DNA of 64,000 nt, from assembly GCA_963788285.1 (NCBI GenBank), contig CAWBGB010000007.1, forward strand, positions 124,001 to 188,000, written 5' to 3'. This stretch comes from Alicyclobacillus_A sp963788285 (GTDB lineage Bacteria > Bacillota > Bacilli > Alicyclobacillales > Alicyclobacillaceae). The notes below the pieces were generated by a model that had not been told where the DNA came from, did no database searches, and saw only the letters and a program-made list of their open reading frames with translations. The position numbers and the translations under genes are program-made. Of the stretch, positions 8,373 to 17,413 are shown piece after piece (within the stretch, counting starts at the first letter, position 1; every line of letters begins with the position of its first letter).

Positions 8373-8848
8373 ATGACACCCCCCTTTGCCTCCAGGTAAT
8401 CAATGAGCCTGGAAACTGCATTTTGCAGGTCTCGAGCACAATCTTCGTACTCCCGGTCGGATCCTCCGAACGGATCTACAATATCACATTCCACTTGTTC
8501 ATTTGACGGATCATCCGCGAGAAAGCGCCCAAGCAACGCCGTTTTTCCTTTTGCCGCAGGGAATCTCCGTTCCAAGTCCTGTGCGTGCGACGCCGTCATC
8601 ACGAGAATGACGTCGGCCCACTGCACAAGTTCCTCTGTCACGGGTTGTGACGCGTGGTCCTGCAGAGGAATTTGACGGCGAGTCAGTGCGTCTGCGGCAA
8701 ACGCGGACATGGGTTGCCCCGGCGCTGCGTACAACCCTGCGGATTCCACCGACCAGTTCAGTCCACGCTGATGAATTTCATGTCTCGCAAAAAAAGCCGC
8801 CATTGGACTGCGGCATGTGTTCCCTGTACAGATAAACAGAAGGTGCAC
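8369..8848 (-). CDS. ywlE: Low-molecular-weight protein phosphatase, YwlE-type (protein arginine phosphatase)
   Basis: 159 aa from GTG 8848, which has AAGGGGG eight bases upstream; an ATG six codons earlier (8866) is the alternative. The P-loop LFICTGNTCRSPMA carries the CX5R signature. The Thr after the nucleophile Cys region matches the arginine-phosphatase subgroup rather than tyrosine phosphatases. The DPFGGSDREY loop supplies the general acid Asp. In Bacillus YwlE removes phosphoarginine marks made by McsB. A GTGA/ATGA overlap joins it to rpiB. Confidence 0.9.
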   Translation of the reverse strand: MHLLFICTGNTCRSPMAAFFARHEIHQRGLNWSVESAGLYAAPGQPMSAFAADALTRRQIPLQDHASQPVTEELVQWADVILVMTASHAQDLERRFPAAKGKTALLGRFLADDPSNEQVECDIVDPFGGSDREYEDCARDLQNAVSRLIDYLEAKGGVI

Positions 8849-9062
8849 GTCGCCTACCCCCTTCATCGACGGGTCAAGCGTCCCGCTCGTCCGCCTCTCG
8901 CAGTCAGACCCGTCTCCTGTCAAACCGCCGCGAAAGGCGCCGTACCGTGCTTTTCTTCCAACTTTGCTTTCAGTATATCCCTCTGCAAAATGCACATGCA
9001 ACTGCTCTGGTAGAAGCCCAATGACATATACAGGCACTGGGCGGTACAGGTGCCGAGCGGCC

Positions 9063-9356
9063 TCAGGCCGTGGACGATGGCAACGACGCATGCAACAGTG
9101 TCGCGAAGCGCTTCAAACTCAACCCTTGGTGAATCGCAATGCGCCGTAGACGATACGGCCCATCGACAATTGGTTCTGCGTAACCCTGGTTGGTGGTCGT
9201 CGCCAACAGGTAGCCAGCCTTTTTGACCGCACGGATCACTCGGTTGTTGTAGTCGCCGTAAGGATAACAGAAGAACAACACAGGGCGGCCAAACAGCCGC
9301 CATGGCGTCCATCGAGGCGCTGTCTCTTTCGGCCAGACGTAGTCATGGCTTCCACC
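9063..9356 (-). pseudogene. C-terminal remnant of a polysaccharide deacetylase
   Basis: The open stretch reads GSHDYVWPKE, then VLFFCYPYGDYNNRVIRAVK, AGYLLATTTNQGYAEP and YRLRRIAIHQG. This is the C-terminal half of a NodB-type deacetylase (YPYGDYN is the motif-3 region). A TAG at 9357-9359 closes the frame upstream, and no N-terminal half with TFDDGP is visible on either side. It is therefore a remnant, not a working enzyme. It sits between ywlE and mntP, which are adjacent in B. subtilis, so it is a decayed insertion. The bases between it and ywlE (8849-9062) show nothing recognisable. Confidence 0.75.
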
Positions 9357-9393
9357 CTACCTTCTCACAGCTGTGATGCATGAACGATTTTAT

Positions 9394-9415
9394 AAATTCC
9401 ACTCGAGTGGTTCAT
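9394..9415 (+). repeat. 22-bp dispersed repeat, copy 1
   Basis: AAATTCC-A-CTCGAGTGGTTCAT matches 20 of 22 positions at 28935-28956, with further similarity in the flanks (GATTT before, GACT after). The centre CCACTCGAGTGG is a perfect 12-bp palindrome here. Surrounding bases 9357-9577 hold no gene I can support. Confidence 0.55.
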
Positions 9416-9577
9416 ACAGACTCGTATCTTATGCGTTTTGCACATCGCTGATGAATCGATAAGCATCCAGAATCATGTTTGGTACTTTGGCATGAATGCG
9501 GCCAATCACATCATACACGAACTGTGAAGAGGAGATGAGACCATGATTGGATTTTGATGAGGAACACTTGGTGTGTA

Positions 9578-10135
9578 TCAATGCGTCATAAAGTACAGGC
9601 CGTATCCCATCAGGATGGCAGCACCAATCAATTCTCCATACATTCCAGCCAGTCTGTTGGCTTTGTTGCCGATTAAGAGGCCAATTCCACACATCAACGC
9701 TGCGACACATCCAAACACCGCTGCGGAGACCATGCCGTATGTCGTGCTTCGTAACCCCAGGCTGAATCCGACAGACAACGCGTCAATCGACACCCCGACG
9801 GAGAAGAGAATCGTTGCTGCGCAAGAAGTACCCACTGCGACCGGCTCTTCGCGTTGAAACAGTGTCGTACAAGCCATGTGCAGGCCCAATCCCAGCAGCA
9901 AAAACGCGCCAAACCACTGTGCGATTTGCCCCATTATTCCTTGCATCATAAGACCTGCATAAATGCCGGCAATCGTCATAACGACGTGAGACGTGCCGAT
10001 GGACAGCGACAGGAGGGAAGCGCGGTTCCTGGGGAGGCCCTGCAGTCCAACGCCGACGGCCAGCGAAAACGCATCCATGCCCAACGCTACGGCCATCATG
10101 AAGATTTCCATCAAGTCATGAAAGTGGCTGATCAC
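9578..10135 (-). CDS. mntP: Manganese efflux pump MntP
   Basis: 185 aa from GTG 10135, chosen for AAAGGGGGAGC upstream. Six hydrophobic segments arranged as two repeats carry the two conserved Asp-containing motifs, GMDAFSLAVGVG (TM1) and SIDALSVGFSLG (TM4). The family exports Mn2+ across the cytoplasmic membrane. B. subtilis mntP (ywlD) lies at the same place next to ywlE and tsaC. No yybP-ykoY riboswitch was recognised in the 160 bp upstream. Confidence 0.93.
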   Translation of the reverse strand: MISHFHDLMEIFMMAVALGMDAFSLAVGVGLQGLPRNRASLLSLSIGTSHVVMTIAGIYAGLMMQGIMGQIAQWFGAFLLLGLGLHMACTTLFQREEPVAVGTSCAATILFSVGVSIDALSVGFSLGLRSTTYGMVSAAVFGCVAALMCGIGLLIGNKANRLAGMYGELIGAAILMGYGLYFMTH

Positions 10136-10299
10136 GGCGCTCCCCCTTTGTCCCATCTAGTCCACTCTATGCGCAGACAAAGAGGGACATGAATTGAGGA
10201 ATGCCCTATCTCCCAACCATCTGGAAGACTAGAGAGGTAGCTGAGGGCCTCTGTTCGCATTGCGTGGTACACCGATCACCGATAGGAGGCATCGGCACC

Positions 10300-11971
10300 A
10301 TGACAGAACAACGCCACCTACCTCACAGTGAACAGCCCCAACGCGCGAACGCTCGCTGGAAGCGCGGGCTCTCTGTGGCTCTCCCCCCCATCCTTTCCGT
10401 GTCCGTAGCGATATTGGGTTGGTGGTGCATGCCGAAACCGTCCATTCCTCCGGATATCGACGCAGCGGATGTGCTTCCTCGCAAAGCCGTGGTAGAGGCG
10501 GTTTCCTCGAATCTCCAAAACTCACTTGGAAAACAACCGGCAAGCGCAACGGGCGTCAAACCTACGGCCCCGCAAGCCGCACCACCTGCGCAAAATTGGC
10601 TCCCCGCCCTGCCAAAAGGCGACAAAACGTTGGTCGCACTCGGAGATTCCATCACGTTTGGATTCAACCTGCCTGGCGCCGCGGCTTCCACGCCGTCGCC
10701 GTACGCGTTTCCATACATCGTGGGTCGTGAGGAACACTGGAGGTCATGGATCTCGGCGTGCCAGGCTGGGAAACAGACAACCTTCTCAACGCATTGCAGA
10801 CGAAAACGTACCAAAGTGCGCTGAAAAAGGCGAACGTGGTCACGCTCGATATTGGCAGCAACGATTTCCTGAATACCACGTACGAGTTGTTGGCATCCAC
10901 CCAGGAACAGCTGCCTGCAAAAAGCGACGTCCTATCTGACAGCCTTTATCAGCAGGGGCTACAACAATACGTTCAAACCTTGCCCGACGTCATCAGCCAG
11001 ATCCGGAAGTGGACCACTGCGCCCATCATCCTGCTCAACCTGTACGATCCGTTCCCGGACGGCAGCGCCCTCCACGACATCGGCGAACAAGTGGTGGCAG
11101 CGGCCAACCAGGTGATTGACCAGACTGCAGCACTAGATCGCTTACCCATTGTCGACGTCTATAGCGTCGTGAACCATCACCAGGACACCCTGGTGCGGTT
11201 GTCCGACCTGGATATTCACCCGACCATCGCTGGTCAGAAGGCCATCGCGAACGCAGTGGTGGATGCTGTGAACCATCCCCTGTCGCATCAACCGCTGTTG
11301 TATGCTGTGACCAGGAACGGGACGCCCATTGATGCAACAACATCACCTGGATCTTTCGCTATCAACTGGTTGGGGCCGGATGAAGGTGCTCCGGTGGTCG
11401 GCCGCAGCGGAGACTGGCTGCAGGTCGTGACAGCGACGGGCAAAACGGGGTACGTGAAGCAGGACGATGTGTCGGTCCTCCTCCGCCGCTTCCCTGATGT
11501 ACTCTTTGCTACCACAAAGCAAACACTTTCGACGGGGATGGTCGTAGATAATGTCACTCAGCGTTCGACCAATGTGTTTGAGTGGAACGGCGCCGTGTAT
11601 GCCCCGGTCACGTACCTGGCCAAGAACGCCAACGCACAGGTGGAGTATCATGTGGTCTCCCGGGAAGTGGACGTCACCACGCCACAACACAGCGGACTGG
11701 TGCAAACAGGGATACTGAACCCAGCGTCTGTGGGGGGTCCCGCGGCTGCCCCAAGGGCAGATATGCACGTGAAGATGGATGCGACGGCGCAGCCTTGGAC
11801 GTTACAAGAGCAGGGGCTGAGGTCGACGGAGAGCCCGTGGACCTGCAAGATCCTCCAGTGCTGGTCAACCACCAGGTGTACGTGCCAGCCGCCGCCTTCT
11901 GGACAGCACTGGGCGGCACGGTTACACATGATACAAACGGCCTTCTGACGCTTTCTGCAAGCGGTTCATAA
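10300..11971 (+). pseudogene. SGNH/GDSL hydrolase with SH3-like and stalk domains, frameshifted twice
   Basis: ATG 10300 follows AGGAGG (10284-10289). The first part has a membrane anchor (about residues 24-45) and the GDSL block LVALGDSITFGFNLPG. Near 10740 a one-base loss moves the frame; the new frame continues the hydrolase with VTLDIGSNDFLN (block III) and DLDIHPTIAGQKAIA (block V Asp/His). It then runs into an SH3-like stretch (GRSGDWLQVVTATGKTGYV). Near 11785 a second one-base loss is needed to reach a C-terminal copper-amine-oxidase-like stalk domain (VNHQVYVPAAAFWTALGG). Corrected length is about 557 aa. As written no full-length secreted esterase is made. The 3' end overlaps convergent tsaC by 50 bp. 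Confidence 0.75.
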
Positions 11972-12980
11972 CAGCGGCCCCAATGCCGTACGGCGGCACA
12001 CCGACAATCAGGACGTGCCTTGCGCCAGCCCGGTCAAAATAGCGCAACAGGCGGTAAAGTTCACGCGAGAGCGCAACAGCGTACGGAATCTCTGCAGGAG
12101 CGGTCCAGACAGGATTAACCCCTGGTGCTAAGTATGCCCCGCCAGCCGGAACGATGGCAGCCAGAGCTTCCCCTTTGTGCTCATCACAGAACTTCGCGAA
12201 GGCTCGCTGCACAGCCTCGTCTTCACCCCACCATACGTGCACAGAGGCGTTCGGCGCATAGTGTCGATATTTCATGCCGGGCGCTTTGGGTGCTTGGGTC
12301 GGTGAGGTGAGGTGCGGATCGAGCGAAATGGGGATAGCGAGGGCTTCCTCCAATTGCTCCTTGGTGACTCCGCCCGGCCGATAAATCACACCGCGCTCCT
12401 CCTCGATGGCGACCACCGTGGATTCTACCCCGACGTCGCATGGGCCACCGTCGACCACGCCGTCAATGACGCCCTCCATATCCTCCAGTACGTCCCCCGC
12501 CGTTGTAGGACTCGGTTTCCCGGATTTGTTTGCACTGGGAGCAGCCACCGGACATCCTGCAAGCCGAATGAGCGTTCGAGCCACGGCGTGGTTGGGCATG
12601 CGCACACCCACCGTGTCGGTACCGGGCCGAACAGATGGCGCAATCCGTTCGCTGGCTGGAAGAATAAGTGTTAGTGGCCCCGGCCAGAACACGTCCATCG
12701 CCTTTCGCGCAGGCGCGGGGAGTTGATCTGAGTTGGCGATGACGCTGGGCAGCATCTCCACATCCGCAATATGTACAATCAGCGGATTGTCCGCTGGGCG
12801 CGATTTCGCGGCAAAGATGCCACGGACTGCACGTTCGTTGGCCGCATCGGCGCCGAGGCCGTACACGGTTTCTGTGGGAAACGCGATAAGACCGCCCTGA
12901 GACAGGACGGTGGCTGGTTCACGCAATTGTCGCTCCAACGCTGCGATATCTTCCTCGTTCTCTACGTTCCAAACGTTCAT
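11922..12980 (-). CDS. tsaC: L-threonylcarbamoyladenylate synthase, two-domain Sua5/YwlC type
   Basis: 352 aa. It makes threonylcarbamoyl-AMP from threonine, bicarbonate and ATP for the t6A37 tRNA modification. The YrdC domain occupies roughly residues 20-210 (GGLIAFPTETVYGLGADA, KSRPADNPL, SANKSGKPSPT). The C-terminal Sua5 domain ends with GIGAAVMNRLQKAS, a normal family ending, so the convergent 50-bp overlap with the SGNH gene is real for this protein. ATG 12980 has AAGGAGAT upstream. Position next to spoIIR and mntP matches B. subtilis ywlC. Confidence 0.95.
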   Translation of the reverse strand: MNVWNVENEEDIAALERQLREPATVLSQGGLIAFPTETVYGLGADAANERAVRGIFAAKSRPADNPLIVHIADVEMLPSVIANSDQLPAPARKAMDVFWPGPLTLILPASERIAPSVRPGTDTVGVRMPNHAVARTLIRLAGCPVAAPSANKSGKPSPTTAGDVLEDMEGVIDGVVDGGPCDVGVESTVVAIEEERGVIYRPGGVTKEQLEEALAIPISLDPHLTSPTQAPKAPGMKYRHYAPNASVHVWWGEDEAVQRAFAKFCDEHKGEALAAIVPAGGAYLAPGVNPVWTAPAEIPYAVALSRELYRLLRYFDRAGARHVLIVGVPPYGIGAAVMNRLQKASEGRLYHV

Positions 12981-13099
12981 TGAAGATCTCCTTCTCGAGG
13001 GGTCCGAAAGTCAAGCACTCGACTAAGTCAGGCTCGCCTCATTTGCATTGCGAGCGATTTTCACTCGTCTTACCTGAACCCCGTTTTGGACACGCACAT

Positions 13100-13795
13100 T
13101 TAGTGCTTCCACAAGTTGTGAATGGCTTTCAACGCGATTTCTCCGTAGTCTTCGACGGCAAGACGAACTTGCACTTCGCGAGGTTGTCCGTCCGGTCCAG
13201 GCACTTGAATTGTCTCCAGGGGCGGCAGGTCCGGAAATTGCCCGGTGTTCGGTACAGCGTCTCCGTCGGCGATGTCTATAAAGCACAGAGGTGGAAACAA
13301 TACACACCACCAGTTCTGCCCGCGCCCTGCCCCGAGCGTAATCCGAAGCGCTTCGTACGTACCAGCCGGGTACACCTGGTTGCCGTAGACCTTTGTTGGA
13401 AACGGAACTTTGCCGACGTCAGCACTCACGGAATAATCATACCCTCGCTTGCGCGTGACGTCCAAGGCTATGGCACGAAGCGTCGGCAGCGCGGCCTCCA
13501 CCCTCGCCTTGGCCTCTTCCGCGTTGCGCGCACCTTTGAGAATGCTGGCTACTTTCACCACAATCGCGTCACGCACTTCTAGCTTCACTTCCTGATCTGC
13601 TGGGCTGTCACTGTTGGCGATGATCCGCAGCCGAAGTGCCTCCTTCGGAATCGGTGCGTCATGGGGCTCCGCGATGTCGTACGTAGTTGCGTCAGAGCTC
13701 GCGGCATGTGCCGTCTGAGGCAAAACGATTCTTCCGACGCCCACGATACATGCCATCACGCCAAGAAACATTAACATCCGCTTGATTGCCACCAT
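13100..13795 (-). CDS. spoIIR: Stage II sporulation protein R
   Basis: 231 aa with an N-terminal signal or anchor segment (MLMFLGVMACIVGVGRIV). It then has LRLRIIANSDSPADQEVKLEVRDA, the hallmark SpoIIR block, and GQNWWCVLFPPLCFID. In Bacillus this protein is made in the forespore, exported, and triggers SpoIIGA to process pro-sigma-E in the mother cell. ATG 13795 is chosen over ATG 13801 because GGAGGG abuts the latter. A candidate sigma-F promoter (13850-13879) lies upstream, matching the known forespore control. Confidence 0.95.
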   Translation of the reverse strand: MVAIKRMLMFLGVMACIVGVGRIVLPQTAHAASSDATTYDIAEPHDAPIPKEALRLRIIANSDSPADQEVKLEVRDAIVVKVASILKGARNAEEAKARVEAALPTLRAIALDVTRKRGYDYSVSADVGKVPFPTKVYGNQVYPAGTYEALRITLGAGRGQNWWCVLFPPLCFIDIADGDAVPNTGQFPDLPPLETIQVPGPDGQPREVQVRLAVEDYGEIALKAIHNLWKH

Positions 13796-13849
13796 GACCA
13801 TCCCTCCGAGTGACCGAGCCCTTCATATCGGCTCTATCATGTCTACCAA

Positions 13850-13879
13850 TAGTGTGTCCCGGAAATGATAGGTTTAAAC
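13850..13879 (-). promoter_or_regulatory. spoIIR: Candidate sigma-F promoter of spoIIR
   Basis: On the minus strand GTTTA, 15 bp, GGACACACTA. This fits the sigma-F pattern GYWTA-N15-GGNRANANTA except at one position (C for R). It lies about 55 bp upstream of the start codon. The B. subtilis orthologue is sigma-F dependent. Confidence 0.55.
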
Positions 13880-13919
13880 CACAAGCAACACCAAGACTCG
13901 GTATACCCCGAATTCGTTA

Positions 13920-13948
13920 TTGTAAATTTTCTAATATTAAGATAGACT
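13920..13948 (+). promoter_or_regulatory. Candidate sigma-A promoter of the spermidine-synthase-like gene
   Basis: TTGTAA (13920-13925), 17-bp AT-rich spacer, TAGACT (13943-13948), about 50 bp before the start codon at 13999. Confidence 0.4.
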
Positions 13949-13998
13949 GCGCAAAAAGAGTCGTGGAACAATCTGAAGGTGAGGAGGTGTTTCGGCAT

Positions 13999-14484
13999 AT
14001 GATGTCTGATCTACCGGAAGTAATGGATTGGACGAAGACGTCACGAGGTAAGCTTCAACTGCAAAAACGGGGCGAGCATGTCACCGTGGTTGAAGTGGAA
14101 GAAAAGATTGTGGAGTGGAATCTGCGGTATTTGTACGAGTCAAACCAGTACGCATTGGAAGACCTCCGGACCGAGGTCGTGAAGGCGAACCTCATTTACT
14201 GGCTGGAGACCCCAGCGGCATTGTTTGACGCCATCTGTCTCGATATAGACAACGGACCGGCATGGACCGTCACCGAGGAAAACCGATCGTTGTACAGCAC
14301 TTGGGGCCTGATGGCCGTGCGCAATGCACTGACTCCAGCAGGCGCCGTTTCTTTTTGGAGTGCGAGTGACTGTCCATGGTTTGTGGAGCGGCTCCACGAG
14401 TACTTCAACACAATAAAAGTGTTTGAGGTTCCTGTGGATCGCGGCGAGCCAGATTACGTATATGTCGCAACGAATGTATCGTAG
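13999..14484 (+). CDS. Spermidine-synthase-like protein lacking the N-terminal SAM loop
   Basis: 161 aa. ATG 13999 (or ATG 14002) follows GAGGAGGT. The chain begins inside the Rossmann-like fold: HVTVVEVEEKIVEWNLR resembles the motif with the acidic ligand residue. FDAICLDIDNGPAWTVTEENR with LYSTWGLMAVRNALTPAGAVSFWSA resembles the second half of spermine/spermidine-synthase-like proteins. The glycine-rich nucleotide loop normally upstream is absent and no coding continuation is seen before 13999. It may be a shortened, non-catalytic or differently acting relative; a complete speE exists at 50348-51184. It is the only plus-strand gene between spoIIR and prmC. Confidence 0.6.
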   Translation: MMSDLPEVMDWTKTSRGKLQLQKRGEHVTVVEVEEKIVEWNLRYLYESNQYALEDLRTEVVKANLIYWLETPAALFDAICLDIDNGPAWTVTEENRSLYSTWGLMAVRNALTPAGAVSFWSASDCPWFVERLHEYFNTIKVFEVPVDRGEPDYVYVATNVS

Positions 14485-14513
14485 TCACGCAAAATGGCGC
14501 ATGCCTGTTGCAC

Positions 14514-15449
14514 TCACACCACCCGCTCGCCCCACACAATCCGATCCACGCCACGTAGGTCCTTCGCCGCGTGAAACGTCCATCCCGGCCATCGTTCACG
14601 ATGAACATCTGTGAATAGTTCCAGCACGTCTTGAGCTTGCCCTGCCCCCACTTCGAGGAAGAGCGCGGCGTTCCCAGGCGCAAACGCACCTGCCCCGAGG
14701 CGGCTCAGCGCTCGATAGATGTCAAGGCCATCGTCTCCGCCATCAAGCGCTAACCGTGGTTCCCATGCGCGAACTTCAGGATCAAGCCCGTTTACGTCGT
14801 GGCTGGGGATGTATGGCGGATTGCTTACCACGACGTTCAGCTGTGTACCGCCATCCGCTGCAGACTGATCCAGCCAGGCAATTCCGTCTCCTTGGACAAA
14901 CGTGACGCCCACGCCGTGTTGCTTTGCATTTCTCCTGGCAATCTCCAGCGCAGCCGCCGATACATCGAGTGCCCAGACGGACGTGTCGGGACACTCCAAA
15001 GCCAGCGTCACGGCAATGCAACCGCTACCCGTTCCGAGATCCACCACATGTGCGGCTGGCGCATGCTGCCGAACCCAGCCGACTGTACGTTCCACGAGCA
15101 TTTCCGTCTCCGGGCGGGGAATCAAGCACCCGGGTCGCACCGCAAACGGCCGTCCATAGAACCACGCTTCTCCCGTCACGTATTGCAACGGTTCACCGCC
15201 TGCGCGGCGCTGTACGAGCACTCGGAACGAGGTCTGTGCCGCCTCTGAAAGCGGATGGTCCAAGGAAATAAGAATGCGCGTGCGAGACCAACCCGTGGCG
15301 TGCTCGAGCAAAATCATCACTTCGTGCTGTACCAGGCGCGCCTGTTCCTCTGCCGGTGCACCGGCAAACGTCTGAGATTGTTTGGATAGTCCCTGATGTA
15401 AAAGGGAGGCCCCCCACGCGATGGCCTCCCTAATGGTGTGAGTTGTCAC
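14514..15449 (-). CDS. prmC: Peptide chain release factor N5-glutamine methyltransferase
   Basis: 311 aa from GTG 15449, which has a good AGGAGG seven bases upstream. It methylates the GGQ glutamine of release factors using SAM. DLGTGSGCIAVTLAL is the SAM loop and VVSNPPYIPSHD carries the NPPY motif that binds the target glutamine; the N-terminal helical domain is present. It follows prfA, its substrate gene, by 67 bp on the same strand, as in most Bacillota. Confidence 0.95.
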   Translation of the reverse strand: MTTHTIREAIAWGASLLHQGLSKQSQTFAGAPAEEQARLVQHEVMILLEHATGWSRTRILISLDHPLSEAAQTSFRVLVQRRAGGEPLQYVTGEAWFYGRPFAVRPGCLIPRPETEMLVERTVGWVRQHAPAAHVVDLGTGSGCIAVTLALECPDTSVWALDVSAAALEIARRNAKQHGVGVTFVQGDGIAWLDQSAADGGTQLNVVVSNPPYIPSHDVNGLDPEVRAWEPRLALDGGDDGLDIYRALSRLGAGAFAPGNAALFLEVGAGQAQDVLELFTDVHRERWPGWTFHAAKDLRGVDRIVWGERVV

Positions 15450-15516
15450 TGATATGCCTCCTGCAACGCGGATGGTGGCCATGGCCCACTCGCGAACGAG
15501 TCGCCCACAGAACCTT

Positions 15517-16587
15517 TTACGCCTCTGCGGCCGCCAACAACTCTGCTTGTTCCGCCACAATTAATGCCTGGATAATTTCTTCCAAATCTCCATCCAACAC
15601 TGATTCCAGCCGATGCAACGTCAGCCCGATGCGGTGATCCGTCACGCGACTCTGTGGGAAGTTATACGTGCGGATGCGCTCACTGCGGTCACCGGTGCCG
15701 ACCTGGCTTTTTCGGTTTGCCGCGAGTTCCTGCTGCCGTTCCATCTCGTACTTTTCATACAGCCGCGCCCGCAGCACACGCATCGCCTTTTCACGGTTTT
15801 TAATCTGCGACTTTTCATCCTGACAAGAAACAACAATCCCTGTTGGCAAGTGCGTAATCCGCACCGCAGACTGCGTGGTGTTGACACTTTGTCCCCCAGG
15901 CCCTGTCGAGCAGAACGTATCAATGCGGATGTCCTTCTCGTGGATTTCCACCTGGATGTCTTCGACTTCCGGCAACACGGCCACGGTGGCGGTAGAAGTG
16001 TGGATGCGCCCACCGGACTCCGTCACCGGCACGCGCTGGACGCGATGCGTACCGCTTTCAAACTTCAATTTGCTATAGGCACCTTTGCCCTGAATGGACA
16101 TCGTCACTTGGCGAAAACCGTTGATGTCTGTGTAGTTTGCATCAATAATTTCCGTCTTCCAACCATTGCGCTCGGCATAACGAGAGTACATACGCAGCAA
16201 ATCGGCCGCAAACAAAGCGGCTTCTTCGCCGCCTGCAGCAGCACGGATTTCGAGAAAGACGTTTTTGTCATCATTCGGATCTTTAGGTAACAGCAGGACC
16301 TGCAACTCGTGTTGCAGTCGCTCCAGTTCCTGCTCCTTATCCTCGATTTCCATCTTCACCAAGTCGCGCATTTCGTCATCGAGCTTTTCGTGCAGCATTT
16401 CCTTGGCATCGGCCAATTCCTGCTTCGCTTTTTTATAGGCACGGTACGTTTCCACTGTCTCCGACAGGTCCGACTGCTCCTTGGAGTACTCTCGAAGTTT
16501 GTTTGTATCGCTGATGATATCCGGATTGCACAGCCATTCACTGAGCAGGGTATATCGCTGTTCCATGGCTTCCAGTTTATCGAACAT
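15517..16587 (-). CDS. prfA: Peptide chain release factor 1
   Basis: 356 aa. It recognises UAA/UAG and drives peptide release. The GGQ loop is in TGPGGQSVNTTQSAVRITH, and a PVTESGGRIHTSTATVAVLPE stretch precedes it. ATG 16587 is preferred (AGAGGTG eight bases upstream) over an in-frame GTG three codons earlier. A -10-like TATAAT (16653-16658 complement) lies upstream next to an 8-bp inverted repeat (16672-16693). Confidence 0.96.
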   Translation of the reverse strand: MFDKLEAMEQRYTLLSEWLCNPDIISDTNKLREYSKEQSDLSETVETYRAYKKAKQELADAKEMLHEKLDDEMRDLVKMEIEDKEQELERLQHELQVLLLPKDPNDDKNVFLEIRAAAGGEEAALFAADLLRMYSRYAERNGWKTEIIDANYTDINGFRQVTMSIQGKGAYSKLKFESGTHRVQRVPVTESGGRIHTSTATVAVLPEVEDIQVEIHEKDIRIDTFCSTGPGGQSVNTTQSAVRITHLPTGIVVSCQDEKSQIKNREKAMRVLRARLYEKYEMERQQELAANRKSQVGTGDRSERIRTYNFPQSRVTDHRIGLTLHRLESVLDGDLEEIIQALIVAEQAELLAAAEA

Positions 16588-16652
16588 GACCTGCACCTCT
16601 ATGACATCCCGTTCGGGGTTCTCGTTTCATCTTTCCTGAGATCTTGAGATCT

Positions 16653-16693
16653 ATTATACACGGCTCTGCACCAGGACTTTGTGACAAGTCCTG
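16653..16693 (-). promoter_or_regulatory. prfA: Candidate prfA promoter with overlapping inverted repeat
   Basis: TATAAT on the minus strand at 16653-16658, preceded by TG without the usual n. CAGGACTT (16672-16679) and AAGTCCTG (16686-16693) form a perfect 8-bp inverted repeat placed over the -35 region. Confidence 0.35.
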
Positions 16694-16773
16694 CGCCAAG
16701 AAAAGGGGGTGTGTGTTGCCTGATTTGCAATATTCGCCCGGTTCGTCGCGATGTTGTAAATCGCGGTATTGTC

Positions 16774-16806
16774 AAAAAGGGCCAATGTCCAGAAACGGAC
16801 ACTGAC
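16774..16806 (-). terminator. rpmE: Rho-independent terminator of rpmE
   Basis: A 10-bp stem (16781-16790 with 16797-16806, two G-T pairs) with a 6-nt loop, followed on the minus strand by CCTTTTT. It lies 37 bp after the rpmE stop. Confidence 0.85.
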
Positions 16807-16842
16807 CCGTTTTGATAGCGCTGATACACGCTGACATCCAAG

Positions 16843-17055
16843 TTACGCTTGAGGAGACTTGATGCCGTACTTCTTGTTGAACCTGTCAACACGCCCACCA
16901 ACGTCAACCAGCTTTTGCTTACCGGTGAAAAACGGATGGCACTTGGAACAAATTTCAACGCGAAGATTCTGTTTGACAGAGCCGGTTTCAAACGTCTCGC
17001 CGCAAGCGCAGGTGACTGTCGTCACATGGTACTCCGGATGAATGCCGGTCTTCAT
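16843..17055 (-). CDS. rpmE: 50S ribosomal protein L31, zinc-binding type
   Basis: 70 aa. HPEYH near the N-terminus and the four zinc ligands C16, C18, C36 and C39 (CACGETFETGS and CSKCHPFFTGKQK) identify the zinc-containing form. It ends in VDRFNKKYG plus a short tail. ATG 17055 has a GCGAGGTG site upstream. It lies between rho and prfA as in B. subtilis, with its own promoter and terminator. Confidence 0.96.
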   Translation of the reverse strand: MKTGIHPEYHVTTVTCACGETFETGSVKQNLRVEICSKCHPFFTGKQKLVDVGGRVDRFNKKYGIKSPQA

Positions 17056-17104
17056 GTCTTTTCACCTCGCTTTTGTATTCAACACACATAAGGCACTGGG
17101 GTTC

Positions 17105-17133
17105 ATTATATCACGGGACCCGGACGTTGTCAC
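17105..17133 (-). promoter_or_regulatory. rpmE: Sigma-A promoter of rpmE
   Basis: Minus strand: GTGACA (17128-17133), 17-bp spacer, TATAAT (17105-17110) with an extended TGA. It lies 50 bp upstream of the start codon. The match to consensus is 11 of 12 plus the extended element. Confidence 0.75.
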
Positions 17134-17378
17134 GCACTACGGACGTACAAACAACGATAAATAAATGGTAAATTATATGTCATTTTGTAAATTGCGATAC
17201 GTAACGTTCAAAGTTTTACCATATTTGATTGTCAATCCCATGTTCATCCGTAGCATGCTGGCAGTGTGTATCAGCCTGTTCATGGGTACGGCTTCCCCGT
17301 TCGCAAGTCCATTGAAGTTGCCGGGCTAGCTACCATGAAGACCCCATTCACACCATCGTCGCCCAGTAACGTTTGAGT
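17134..17378. other. Intergenic stretch without a supported gene
   Basis: AT-rich first half, with a short open stretch at 17241-17330 that would encode a signal-peptide-like 29-residue peptide but has no ribosome binding site. No motif I can name. Confidence 0.4.
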
Positions 17379-17413
17379 ACACAGGCGGGAAGCAAGCCTG
17401 GTTCCGCCTGTGT
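17379..17413 (-). terminator. Hairpin at the end of the radical SAM gene
   Basis: ACACAGGCGG (17379-17388) pairs with CCGCCTGTGT (17404-17413), extended inward by GAA/TTC with a bulge. It touches the stop codon. No strong T-run follows, so it may act as an RNA end or as a Rho-dependent stop. Confidence 0.45.

Noticed and set aside
17241..17330. 29-residue frame with a signal-peptide-like sequence between rpmE and the radical SAM gene
   Set aside because: No ribosome binding site and no homologue I recognise; length is within chance.
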